A stretch of 40,641 nt of DNA from Helicobacter_J cappadocius (GTDB taxonomy: Bacteria > Campylobacterota > Campylobacteria > Campylobacterales > Helicobacteraceae), in the NCBI RefSeq assembly GCF_030686155.1, contig NZ_JAUPEV010000015.1, positions 1 through 40,641 on the forward strand, written 5' to 3'. The notes under the pieces were generated by a model that did not search any database, was not told the origin of the DNA, and was given only the letters and a program-made list of their open reading frames with translations. The position numbers were made by a program, and so were the translations under genes. The first letter of the stretch is position 1; every line of letters starts with the position of its first letter. Positions 9,261-17,409 of the stretch are shown piece after piece.

Positions 9261-10600
9261 CAAAGAATATACCTTGCTAAATCAACATTTTCTACCAAAT
9301 CTTGTAGTTTTTCGCTCACTAGTTCTTTGGTTATACGCAAGGTTTGATTTTTGTATTCATCAGCATTAAAGCTAATATCTTCTATCACTCGCTCAAGTGT
9401 TGTATGAAGTCTTCTAGCACCGATGTCTTCGGTTTTTTGATTGGCATTATAAGAAAGTTTTGCAAGTTCTTTGAGAGCATTTTCATCAAATTCAATAGTC
9501 ACATTTTCGGTTTTTAAGAGGGCTTGATATTGTCTAATAATAGAGGTTTTAGTCTGGGTTAATATTTGATACATCGCTTCATCATCAAGACTATCTAATT
9601 CAACACGCAAAGGAAATCGCCCTTGAAGTTCTGGAATCAAATCACTAGGCTTACTGAGATGAAATGCCCCAGCAGCTATAAATAAAATATGATCGGTTTT
9701 AATCTGACCATATTTAGTATTTACCACGCTTCCTTCTATAATAGGAAGCAAATCTCTTTGAACACCTTCTTTGCTTGGATCTTGCCTAGAATTATCTTTT
9801 GAACTCACTGCAACTTTATCAATCTCATCAATAAAAATTACCCCAGCCTCTTGGGCTCTCTTTAGTCCTTCAAATTTGATAGCTTCGGTATCTAACACTG
9901 CTTCAGAGGCATCTTGCTTGAGAGCTTCTTTTGCCTCTTTTACGCTCATTTCTTTTTTAATTTTTTCCTGTTCTCTATTTAGTACTTTAATAATACTTTC
10001 TTGTACATTGATAATTTCTGGAGGCATTCCATTATCAGAACCTATGATTCTTCGATTGATCTCGATTTCTATTTTGAGATCATCAACTTCTCCATTTTTG
10101 ACCTTTTTTTTCATTTTTTCAAAGCTATTTTCATATTCTTGTTTTTTAGAATCGCTAACACCAGTTGGAAGAGGGGGAAGTAGTTTTTGTGTGATTTTCT
10201 CTATGATGAAATCTTCTATTTTTTGCTTTGATTTTTCTCTGTATTCGCTTTCGACCAAATTTACACTCGCTAAAACTAGATCTCTTACCATTGATTCCAC
10301 ATCTCTGCCTACAAAACCTACCTCAGTATATTTACTTGCTTCTACTTTAACAAAAGGAAGCCCCATTATTTTTGCCATACGTCTTGCGATTTCTGTTTTG
10401 CCTACGCCAGTAGAGCCTATCATCAAAATATTTTTAGGAGTGACCTCTTCTTGAATTTCTAAGGGAAGTTGCAGTCTTCTATAACGGTTGCGAAGAGCTA
10501 TAGCAACAGATTTTTTTGCTTCTTTTTGTCCGATAATATACTCATCTAAATAAGCAACAATTTCTTTAGGAGTCATGTTCAAACGATTTTTCTTTTTCAT
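9260..10600 (-). CDS. hslU: HslU, ATPase subunit of the HslUV protease
   Basis: AAA+ unfoldase that feeds substrates to HslV in the cytosol. The 446-residue protein starts with TPKEIVAYLDEYIIGQ and has Walker A GSTGVGKTEIARRMAK (about residues 58-73), Walker B VIFIDEID, the helical I-domain between them (about 110-240), and ends LARYIL, the C-terminal tail that docks into HslV. GGAG lies upstream of the ATG. The start overlaps the hslV stop by 4 nt (ATGA), so the two subunits are translationally coupled. Confidence 0.97.
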   Translation of the reverse strand: MKKKNRLNMTPKEIVAYLDEYIIGQKEAKKSVAIALRNRYRRLQLPLEIQEEVTPKNILMIGSTGVGKTEIARRMAKIMGLPFVKVEASKYTEVGFVGRDVESMVRDLVLASVNLVESEYREKSKQKIEDFIIEKITQKLLPPLPTGVSDSKKQEYENSFEKMKKKVKNGEVDDLKIEIEINRRIIGSDNGMPPEIINVQESIIKVLNREQEKIKKEMSVKEAKEALKQDASEAVLDTEAIKFEGLKRAQEAGVIFIDEIDKVAVSSKDNSRQDPSKEGVQRDLLPIIEGSVVNTKYGQIKTDHILFIAAGAFHLSKPSDLIPELQGRFPLRVELDSLDDEAMYQILTQTKTSIIRQYQALLKTENVTIEFDENALKELAKLSYNANQKTEDIGARRLHTTLERVIEDISFNADEYKNQTLRITKELVSEKLQDLVENVDLARYIL

Positions 10601-11142
10601 TTAATCTCCAAGATTTTAATATTTGTATTGGTGTAGATACATAGCTCTCCAGCTATTTTTAAAGATTCTTCTACGAGGGATTTTGGATCCAAAGAAGCAA
10701 ATTTGTCCAATGCTCTAGCGGAACTTAGGGCATAATTACCCCCACTTCCAATAGCAGCTATTTTTCCATCTTCTGGCTCGACCACATCGCCTGTTCCACT
10801 CAGAATGTAAATATGATCTTGGTTTAACACTATCATCATTGCTTCAAGCTTTCGTAAATATTTATCCTTGCGCCATTCTTTACTAAATTCAAGCACACTT
10901 CTGACTAAATCTCCTTTTCTACCTTCTAATATGCGTTCAAACATATCAAATAAAGAAAAAGCATCTGCGGTGCTTCCTGCAAAACCACTTAAAATTGCTC
11001 CATTATATAACGCACGAATTTTTGTCGCATTCCCCTTTAAAACACAATTTCCAAAGGTTACTTGCCCATCCCCTCCTATCACGGCATATTTTTTACCCTT
11101 AAACTCACACTTATAACCCAAAATAGTAGTAGCTTCAAACAT
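10597..11142 (-). CDS. hslV: HslV, proteolytic subunit of the HslUV protease
   Basis: N-terminal nucleophile protease, 181 residues from ATG 11142. The mature catalytic Thr should be the first of TTILGY, which here follows MFEA, so a four-residue prosegment has to be removed rather than just the initiator Met. IGGDGQVTFGN and the C-terminal CIYTNTNIKILE are typical of the family. A GTG at 11151 gives three more residues and overlaps the rplI stop, but the ATG gives the MFEATTIL start I recall from H. pylori. It is between rplI and hslU in the same cluster. Confidence 0.95.
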   Translation of the reverse strand: MFEATTILGYKCEFKGKKYAVIGGDGQVTFGNCVLKGNATKIRALYNGAILSGFAGSTADAFSLFDMFERILEGRKGDLVRSVLEFSKEWRKDKYLRKLEAMMIVLNQDHIYILSGTGDVVEPEDGKIAAIGSGGNYALSSARALDKFASLDPKSLVEESLKIAGELCIYTNTNIKILEIK

Positions 11143-11147
11143 TTTGA

Positions 11148-11594
11148 TCACTCTGCCATAACATCAATTTTAAAAATTCCTGAAATCCCATATCCCAATT
11201 TTGCCTCTATTTCATAGATACCTGTACTTTTAATAGGAGATTTAAGTTCAATATCTTTTTTATCTAAAGAAATACGATGAGATTTTTCTAAGGCTTCTGC
11301 TATTTCTTCTTTTGTAATAGCACCAAATAAAGATCCATTAGCTCCAACCTTTCTAGTAATATTTAGTGTTAATTCATTTAAGCTCGTTGCAAGTTGTTTT
11401 CTCTCAGCCATCTGTAAAGCTTGTAATTCTTCTTTTTTCTTTTGATCGGCTTTATATTTATTGATGACTTCATTAGTGGCATGTTTTGCCTTTCCTTTGG
11501 CGATCAAAAAATTTTGGCCATAGCCATCTTTGACTTCATGTATTTCGCCGGTTTTTCCAAGCCCCTTTACATCTTCCATCAATAAAATTTTCAT
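11148..11594 (-). CDS. rplI: 50S ribosomal protein L9
   Basis: L9 has an N-terminal domain that binds 23S rRNA, a long connecting helix and a C-terminal domain. At 148 residues this copy is normal length. It opens with MKILLMEDVKGLGKTGEIHEVKDGYGQNFLI, close to the family consensus (residues 1-31; key motif GLGKTGE). The ATG is preceded by AAGGATC. It is the first gene of the cluster rplI-hslV-hslU-era-csd6. Confidence 0.97.
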   Translation of the reverse strand: MKILLMEDVKGLGKTGEIHEVKDGYGQNFLIAKGKAKHATNEVINKYKADQKKKEELQALQMAERKQLATSLNELTLNITRKVGANGSLFGAITKEEIAEALEKSHRISLDKKDIELKSPIKSTGIYEIEAKLGYGISGIFKIDVMAE

Positions 11595-11612
11595 TTTGAT
11601 CCTTTTTTTGGT

Positions 11613-11618
11613 AATATA
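11613..11618 (-). promoter_or_regulatory. Possible -10 element for the rplI-hslVU-era-csd6 cluster
   Basis: TATATT on the minus strand in GGTATATTACC, 19 nt upstream of the rplI ATG in the 55-nt divergent region. The assignment is by motif and position only. Confidence 0.4.
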
Positions 11619-11649
11619 CCCTAAATTTTAGCAAAAAAGAGTAAGGCTT

Positions 11650-12276
11650 ATGGAATCTTTGGACACAAAGCACCAAATTACAATCAAAAAGACTTTTGCC
11701 AAAAATGCTAGAATCACTCTAAAACCATCAGGAGAAATTTATGTAAGTGTCCCTTTCTTTTACACTCAAAAAAATATTTCTCAACTCTTATGCAATCATC
11801 AAAGCTGGATAGAAAAACATCTTCAAAAAATCACACAAAATTATAGAGATATAGAAAACATATTAGATGAGCATAAAAATGAGGTTTTGATTTTTGGTGT
11901 GTGGGAAAAAATAGATAAAAAACCAATAAAAATACATCTCAAAAAAATACTATCAGAGTATCTAAATTCCACAGTTAGGGATAAGGCAAATCAGATGCGG
12001 GTTGAATATAATAAAATAAATATTAGGGAAAACAAAAGCAGATTAGGAAGTTGTTCTTATCAAAACAATCTAAGTTTTTCACTCGTGCTTGTATGTGCTC
12101 CAAAGGAATTGATTGATTATGTCATTATTCACGAATTAGCCCATATTAGATATAAAGACCATTCTAAAAATTTTTGGGACTATGTAGGTGTATACTGTCT
12201 GAACTGGAAAAAAAAGAGAGCCACGCTTAAGAAAAACACCAAGCTATATTTGAGCTTGTTGGATTCTTTGGAATAG
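11650..12276 (+). CDS. YgjP-like (DUF45) zinc metallopeptidase
   Basis: The 208-residue cytosolic protein belongs to the YgjP/DUF45 group, related to SprT. It carries ENKSRLGSCS at about 127-136 and then the zinc site HELAH (H161, E162, H165) followed by H171 in KDHSKNFW, the usual HExxH-x5-H-x3-FW pattern. The true substrate is not known for most members. There is no signal peptide. A TAAGG lies a few bases before ATG. It is divergent from rplI, and its stop lies one base from the stop of the convergent Sel1-repeat gene, leaving no room for a separate terminator. Confidence 0.85.
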   Translation: MESLDTKHQITIKKTFAKNARITLKPSGEIYVSVPFFYTQKNISQLLCNHQSWIEKHLQKITQNYRDIENILDEHKNEVLIFGVWEKIDKKPIKIHLKKILSEYLNSTVRDKANQMRVEYNKINIRENKSRLGSCSYQNNLSFSLVLVCAPKELIDYVIIHELAHIRYKDHSKNFWDYVGVYCLNWKKKRATLKKNTKLYLSLLDSLE

Positions 12277-12277
12277 T

Positions 12278-13510
12278 TTAGCGTTGGTATCTAGGATTTT
12301 TTGGTAAAAAAAAGCTCCCAGTGTCTCTTTTTGGCTTTAAAAGCTGTTGTTTAAAAATGCGATAGTTATCACATCCTGACTGAAGACCTGTATCACATAC
12401 ATACGCAAAAAGATCTAAAGCTTTTTGCGTATCTTGAGGTACGCCTAATCCTTTTTGATATAAGATGCCTAGATTATTACAACTGCTTAATATACCACCA
12501 TCACAGGCAACTTGATAATATTTTGCTGCATAAAAATAACTCACAGGAGCTCCTGAACTTCCATTAGTATAAATCCACCCTAGATTTGCACAAGCTTTGA
12601 CATCACCAGCATTACAAGCCAAATAGTTTAAATCAACGATTCCTAGTTTTGCCTTATCAACCCCATAGATATTATTTGTATTGCTCATCAGCCCCAGATT
12701 GTAGCAGCCCAAATCACTCCCTGCTTCACAAGCATATTTATAATATTGCAATGATTTGAAATAATCTTTTGGCACTCCTTCGCCATTAGCATACATCCAA
12801 GCTAAATTATTACAAGCTAAAACATCTCCACCTTGACAGCCTGTCATATAAAGTTGAGCGGCTTTTTCCTTATCGTTTTGATCGGCATTTTTTTGATAAT
12901 CATAAATCATTGCCAAATTTGCACAAGCTGTCGCATCTCCACCGCTACAACCCATCTCATAATAACGTTGTGCTTTTTGAATGTTTGTTTGAATGCCAAC
13001 ACCATTCATATACATTGTACCAATAGCAAAGCATCCTGCAGGATTTCCCTCATCGCAGGATTTTGCAAATAACTTAAATGCACTTTTGTAATCACCTTCT
13101 TTGGCAGCTGCAATTCCTGCCTCAAGCAAACCTTCGGCACTATCTGGGGAGTTTAGATGATCGCTCATCATAGGAGGGGTAGGTTTAGCCACTCTTGGTG
13201 TATCTGATTTTGGGTTGGGTGCTAGAGTGGGTGGATTTTCAGATTTGCTTAAATTAGAATTTTGTGTATTTTGGTTTGAGTTAGAAGTGTTTTGATTTGA
13301 TGAGACGTCATTAGATGATTGGTTATTAGAAATACCTGGATTTTCAGAAATGGGAGATTCCTCTTTAGATGAATTGTCTTTTGGAGTAATGCTTTGTGTG
13401 CCAGGATTCTGAGTACTAGTAGAGTTTTCTTCATCTGCCCCAAAGCCTATATTTACTAGTGAGGATACGGTCAATAAAGCTATAAAAATAAAATTTTTCA
13501 TCCTGAACAT
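12278..13510 (-). CDS. Secreted cysteine-rich Sel1-repeat (Hcp-like) protein
   Basis: The 410-residue exported protein has a signal peptide (hydrophobic core FIFIALLTVSSLV, probable cut after GFGA), then a 100-residue low-complexity stretch rich in Ser, Asn, Gln and Pro, then seven Sel1-like repeats. Each repeat carries a Cys pair spaced C-x7-C (for example CDEGNPAGC, CSGGDATAC, CQGGDVLAC, CEAGSDLGC), the hallmark of Helicobacter cysteine-rich proteins (Hcp), whose pairs form disulfides in the periplasm or outside. The specific function is unknown; some Hcp proteins are secreted and immunogenic. ATG 13510 is preferred over the upstream in-frame ATG 13567 because AGGAG lies 8 nt before it and the signal peptide then sits at the N-terminus. 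Confidence 0.88.
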   Translation of the reverse strand: MFRMKNFIFIALLTVSSLVNIGFGADEENSTSTQNPGTQSITPKDNSSKEESPISENPGISNNQSSNDVSSNQNTSNSNQNTQNSNLSKSENPPTLAPNPKSDTPRVAKPTPPMMSDHLNSPDSAEGLLEAGIAAAKEGDYKSAFKLFAKSCDEGNPAGCFAIGTMYMNGVGIQTNIQKAQRYYEMGCSGGDATACANLAMIYDYQKNADQNDKEKAAQLYMTGCQGGDVLACNNLAWMYANGEGVPKDYFKSLQYYKYACEAGSDLGCYNLGLMSNTNNIYGVDKAKLGIVDLNYLACNAGDVKACANLGWIYTNGSSGAPVSYFYAAKYYQVACDGGILSSCNNLGILYQKGLGVPQDTQKALDLFAYVCDTGLQSGCDNYRIFKQQLLKPKRDTGSFFLPKNPRYQR

Positions 13511-13518
13511 TTTTTGCA

Positions 13519-13523
13519 CTCCT
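13519..13523 (-). promoter_or_regulatory. Shine-Dalgarno that decides the Sel1-protein start
   Basis: AGGAG on the minus strand, 8 nt upstream of ATG 13510. It rules against the longer frame from 13567, which would put 19 extra residues ahead of the signal peptide. Confidence 0.7.
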
Positions 13524-13570
13524 GTGTTGTACGATATTGCTAACACAGGAAGCAAAAAATATACCATTTT

Positions 13571-14776
13571 TTAATGCAGAAGGTTGTTAAGCTCGATTTT
13601 TTTATTACTTCTAAATGCTATCATTTTCCCAGTCGTGCTCTCTTGTCTGAAATGTAGTCCATGTTTTCCTGATAACTCTTTGCCTTTGTAGAGATTGTTT
13701 GATTGAATCTCAAAATCAGGGTTTATTTCGAGGATTTTTTTAGCTTCTATTTCGGAAATTTCAAAAACCGTTCCCGCCAAAACAGCAATTCCTCCATCTA
13801 CAATACATCCATCTCCTAGACTGATTCCCGTCGAGCTATTTACTCCCAATAGGCAATTTTTTCCAATACTAATAGGAGAGGAATTACCTCCGCTTAAAAC
13901 TCCTAAAATACTAGCTCCGCCACCAATATCTGTACCTTCTCCAATAATAACTGAAGATGAGATTCTGCCCTCATTCATACAAGCCCCTTGTACTCCAGCA
14001 TTAAAATTTACATAACTAGCTCCTGGCATTTGGGTATATCCACCCGTTCCAAGATAAGCCCCGAATCTGGTTTTAGCAGTATCTAAAAGTCTAATATTGT
14101 CATACTGCGGAATAACTTGCATTAAATATCTAGGAAACTTATCCACAAAATCAATCGCTGGGTAAGTTGATCTCATTTTTAATGGTATTTCATTTTCTCT
14201 CAACCATTCAAGTTCATAGGGCTTATTGCCGCTCCATGCAACATTTTGCAATAATCCAAAAATCCCATCAAGCATAAGGGTGCGCAATTTTGCTTTTCCG
14301 AGCGACATTGCTAATAGTTTCATATAAGCTGTTTCTACACTTTCGCACTTTGCATCTTTATATAGGGTTACAAAACGAAATAAATATTCTCCATTTTCAT
14401 CTACAAGCCTGTCTTCATCAAGAGCCTTTTTTAACTCCAAAATAACTTGGATATTTTTATGACTACTTTTATTTTGAATAGCTTCTATCAAAAATGGAGT
14501 ATATAGCTCAATAGCTTTGCAAACAAAGTCTTGATCGATGCCGTAAATAGATTCATTTTCACTTGAATAAATCAATCTGTCAGGATTAATAGCATTTGCA
14601 AAAACAGCATAAGATCCTAAATTTTCATCTTTCCAATTTAAAACAGGGTAGGTTGCACAAATTACCTTTTTTGATTTTTGCCCTAATTCAACCTTAGCTA
14701 TCCCAAATCCTAAAGGTACCTTATAGGAGCTTGATTTTTGGTAGGCATCTACAAAATTTTTGAATTTCTCTATCAT
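13571..14776 (-). CDS. dapD: DapD, tetrahydrodipicolinate N-succinyltransferase (Campylobacterota type)
   Basis: Succinylates tetrahydrodipicolinate on the way to meso-diaminopimelate and lysine. The 401-residue protein has the long N-terminal extension of the Helicobacter type (H. pylori DapD is recalled at 401 residues), not the ~275-residue enterobacterial form. The left-handed parallel beta-helix is clear in the C-terminal half (GACMNEGRISSSVIIGEG, GGGASILGVLSGG, GKNCLLGVNS, LGDGCIVDGGIAV), with the hexapeptide pattern of acyltransferases. AAAGGAGAT precedes the ATG. It is separated by only 3 nt from the upstream end of the Sel1-repeat gene's longest frame, so the two may share a transcript. 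Confidence 0.93.
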   Translation of the reverse strand: MIEKFKNFVDAYQKSSSYKVPLGFGIAKVELGQKSKKVICATYPVLNWKDENLGSYAVFANAINPDRLIYSSENESIYGIDQDFVCKAIELYTPFLIEAIQNKSSHKNIQVILELKKALDEDRLVDENGEYLFRFVTLYKDAKCESVETAYMKLLAMSLGKAKLRTLMLDGIFGLLQNVAWSGNKPYELEWLRENEIPLKMRSTYPAIDFVDKFPRYLMQVIPQYDNIRLLDTAKTRFGAYLGTGGYTQMPGASYVNFNAGVQGACMNEGRISSSVIIGEGTDIGGGASILGVLSGGNSSPISIGKNCLLGVNSSTGISLGDGCIVDGGIAVLAGTVFEISEIEAKKILEINPDFEIQSNNLYKGKELSGKHGLHFRQESTTGKMIAFRSNKKIELNNLLH

Positions 14777-14802
14777 TTTTATCTCCTTTAATATAAAAGC
14801 TA

Positions 14803-14808
14803 TTTATA
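14803..14808 (-). promoter_or_regulatory. Possible -10 element for dapD
   Basis: TATAAA on the minus strand (ACACTATAAATAG), 26 nt upstream of the dapD ATG, in the 84-nt gap after the AEC transporter. A 6-bp perfect hairpin (14816-14831, TTGATT-GAAT-AATCAA) lies just upstream of it; it has no T-run and may be chance in AT-rich DNA. Confidence 0.35.
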
Positions 14809-14860
14809 GTGTTATTTGATTGAATAATCAATTAAATCAACAGGATTTCATTTTTAAAAT

Positions 14861-15775
14861 CTACAAATAGCTCAGCCACAACCACATAGGTATTGTAATA
14901 GCACTAACAAAGATTCCAAATGCTATAGAGCTTACCGCTATTTTATTATTCAATCCAGCCCTCATAATTACAGCTGCAGAGCTTATAAGAGGTGGCATGG
15001 CTGATTCTAAAAGTGCCATCCTCCAAGTATCTGTAAATTCCACATTACCAATAAATATAAGCATAAACACTAGAGCAGGGACAATAATCATTCCCCAAAA
15101 AAGAACAATAAAAGTATTTTTCCATTCTGTTTTTATATCGCCTATACTTATCTGAACTCCTATGGCAAACAAAGCTACAGGAGTGGCACATGCTCCAAGC
15201 TGCTTAATAGGCACAAATATCCAATCACTAATATCAAATGGCATAAATTTAAAAACCAACCCTACAATCAGAGCTAAAAAAAGTGGGTTGGAAGAAAGTC
15301 TCATTGTAACTGAATGCACTGTAAATACTCCTTTGCCACCAATACTCATAATCAAAGGAGTCAATATTGCAAGAGGAATAGCTGTACATATTTGATCATA
15401 TAGAATTGCTTTATTGGAGTATTCTTGACCCAAAGCACCATATACGAGCGGAACCCCTAAAAATAAGGTATTTCCCAATGCTGACAAGAATGCCATCGAA
15501 ACTGCTGTATTTTTTTCCCTTTTTAGAATTTTTTTAGCAAAAAAATACATTGTTATCCCACCTACAAAAGAACAACTCAAGGTTGTAAGCAAAATAAGTA
15601 TGAGTTTAATATCAAGCTCTATATGATAAATTCCATTAAAAATTTGTGCTGGGAGAGCAAAATTGAGCAAAAATCCCAATAAAATACCACTTTGCTTGTT
15701 GCTAACCATACGCAAAGATTTTGCTAAATAGCCAAGTCCAATAAATGAAAAAACTCCATACAATGCCAAAAGCAT
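14861..15775 (-). CDS. AEC-family (auxin efflux carrier type) transporter
   Basis: An inner-membrane protein of 304 residues with about ten hydrophobic segments spread over its length and the five-plus-five helix layout of the AEC/BASS group. Bacterial AEC members often move malate, malonate or other carboxylates, but nothing in the sequence fixes the substrate. Family-like features are the N-terminal GLGYLAKSLRMVSNKQSG, the NFALPAQIF segment near residue 40, and the ALGNTLFLGVP segment near residue 100. AGGTG lies 5 nt before the ATG. It follows the SMR gene after 67 nt on the same strand. Confidence 0.82.
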   Translation of the reverse strand: MLLALYGVFSFIGLGYLAKSLRMVSNKQSGILLGFLLNFALPAQIFNGIYHIELDIKLILILLTTLSCSFVGGITMYFFAKKILKREKNTAVSMAFLSALGNTLFLGVPLVYGALGQEYSNKAILYDQICTAIPLAILTPLIMSIGGKGVFTVHSVTMRLSSNPLFLALIVGLVFKFMPFDISDWIFVPIKQLGACATPVALFAIGVQISIGDIKTEWKNTFIVLFWGMIIVPALVFMLIFIGNVEFTDTWRMALLESAMPPLISSAAVIMRAGLNNKIAVSSIAFGIFVSAITIPMWLWLSYL

Positions 15776-15842
15776 AGGAACACCTGTAGAAAAATTTGAA
15801 GTTCTAATTGTAGTGCTATAAAACTTTTTGAAACTTAAAATC

Positions 15843-16163
15843 TTATTTTGAAACTAGTTTTAACCCAACAACACCTATGATAATCATCAACAAAAATACA
15901 ATTTTCATCAGACTGATTTCTTCTTTGAAAACAAAAATTCCAATTATAGAGACAATGCTAAGCCCTAACCCCGCCCAAATTGCATAGCCTATACTTAAAG
16001 GAATTCCCTTACTTGCTATATAAAACATTCCCAAACTAATAATAAAAAGTATTGCATATAATGCGGTATAAAGGTGATTTTCTGTGTTTGTAGAGGTCTT
16101 CAGAGATAGTGCTGCTAAAGCCTCAAAAATAACTGCCAAAATAAGAGGTATCCAATACTTCAT
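15843..16163 (-). CDS. Small multidrug resistance (SMR) family transporter
   Basis: The 106-residue protein has four membrane segments, the standard SMR size. The essential proton- and substrate-binding Glu is E14 (VIFEALAALSLK), and the loop GYAIWAGLG of helix 3 is conserved. SMR proteins work as dimers; this is a single gene with no partner copy next to it, so a homodimer is expected. Whether it exports quaternary amines (EmrE type), guanidinium (Gdx/SugE type) or polyamines (MdtI/J type) cannot be told from the sequence alone. GAGGAG precedes the ATG. It lies 27 nt after ispG and is probably on the same transcript. Confidence 0.88.
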   Translation of the reverse strand: MKYWIPLILAVIFEALAALSLKTSTNTENHLYTALYAILFIISLGMFYIASKGIPLSIGYAIWAGLGLSIVSIIGIFVFKEEISLMKIVFLLMIIIGVVGLKLVSK

Positions 16164-16190
16164 TTTCCCATCTCCTCAAATTTATTTTTA

Positions 16191-17261
16191 CTAATGTTCA
16201 GAACGCATAAGTGCAAGTTTTTCAACCTCAGTGATAAACACTTCTAATATTTTATTTTCAGGAAGTTTGCACAATATTTCCCCTTCTTTGATGATAAGCC
16301 CCTCATGATTTCCAAACGCAATAGCAATATCGGCATGTTTAGCTTCTCCTAGAGCATTTACTGCACAACCCATTACGCTCACATTAAGAGGAGTTTTGAT
16401 GTGAGCAAGTCTTTTTTCTACTTCTTTTACCGCATCTACTAAATTCGCCTCAATTCTTCCACAAGTAGGGCAGGAAATAATCGTAATACCATCTTTTTGT
16501 CTTCCGCTGTAGCGTAAGATAGCCCTTGCCACCTTGACTTCTTCTTCTAGTTCGCCTGTTATAGATATTCTCATGGTATCTCCAATGCCATCCATTAAGA
16601 GATTTCCTAGTGCCATCGAGCTTTTTATCGTTGAATGAAAAATAGTTCCTGCCTCTGTTACCCCCAAATGAAAGGGATAATCCACCAAGGGTCTAAGCAT
16701 TTTATATGCTTCAATAGTTCTTTCTACATCACTAGCTTTTAGCGAAACTTTGATATTTTCAAAACCAAAATCTTCTAATAATTTTATATTATAAAGGGCT
16801 GATTCGACCATACCTTTAGGAGTAGGACCATATTTTTTGTCAAACTGTTTTTCCAAACTCCCGCTATTAACACCTATTCGTATAGGAAGATTTCTTTGAT
16901 TACAAGCCTCTGCTACCGCCTTGATTCTGTCTTTTGTCCCTATATTTCCAGGATTAATGCGAATACCATCCACACTCTCTGCAGCGATAAGGGCAAAACG
17001 ATGTCTAAAGTGAATATCTGCAACAATAGGCAAAGAAGAAACTTTTTTTAGCTCACTTAGGGCATTAGCATCGTTTTTATCACTCACTGCAACCCGCACA
17101 ATATCTGCCCCAGCAAAATGTAATCTATCAATTTGTTTTTTTGTAGCTTCTATGTCAGCTGTTTTTGTAAAAGTCATACTCTGCACACTGATAGGAGCTC
17201 CACCACCAATAGGAACATTTCCTATGAAAATTTGTTTGGTCTTATAACGAGGTTTTAACAT
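16191..17261 (-). CDS. ispG: IspG (GcpE), 4-hydroxy-3-methylbut-2-enyl diphosphate synthase
   Basis: Penultimate step of the MEP isoprenoid pathway: MEcPP to HMBPP on a [4Fe-4S] cluster. The 356-residue protein has the TIM-barrel N-terminal part (VQSMTFTKTADIEAT, IVADIHFRHRFAL, RINPGNIG) and the C-terminal cluster domain with Cys in ISCPTCGRIE and VMGCAVNALGEA plus the Glu ligand just after. AAGGA lies upstream of the ATG. It is the first gene of an ispG-SMR-AEC run. Confidence 0.96.
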   Translation of the reverse strand: MLKPRYKTKQIFIGNVPIGGGAPISVQSMTFTKTADIEATKKQIDRLHFAGADIVRVAVSDKNDANALSELKKVSSLPIVADIHFRHRFALIAAESVDGIRINPGNIGTKDRIKAVAEACNQRNLPIRIGVNSGSLEKQFDKKYGPTPKGMVESALYNIKLLEDFGFENIKVSLKASDVERTIEAYKMLRPLVDYPFHLGVTEAGTIFHSTIKSSMALGNLLMDGIGDTMRISITGELEEEVKVARAILRYSGRQKDGITIISCPTCGRIEANLVDAVKEVEKRLAHIKTPLNVSVMGCAVNALGEAKHADIAIAFGNHEGLIIKEGEILCKLPENKILEVFITEVEKLALMRSEH

Positions 17262-17301
17262 TAATTTTCCTTTATTATGAAGCTAAACTTGAATTTTGCA
17301 T

Positions 17302-17310
17302 ATCATAGCA
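17302..17310 (-). promoter_or_regulatory. Possible extended -10 promoter of ispG
   Basis: TGC-TATGAT on the minus strand, 41 nt upstream of the ispG ATG, in the 148-nt divergent gap 17262-17409. The remainder of that gap shows no other feature I can support. Confidence 0.42.
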
Positions 17311-17409
17311 TCTTCGATAAAATTTAAAAATAACTTCTAGCTTTATGTTATCATTATGTGCATAAATTCCACCTTTAAAACATTAAGTTAATAGGTAGTT
17401 GGGGCAATA

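Noticed and set aside
9771..10454. 227-codon open frame on the plus strand opposite hslU
   Set aside because: It is fully antisense to a conserved gene, has no Shine-Dalgarno, and its Ser/Ile/Leu-rich composition is that of a shadow frame.
14816..14831. Perfect 6-bp hairpin upstream of dapD
   Set aside because: Composed almost only of A and T with no following T-run; likely chance, so mentioned only under the dapD promoter.
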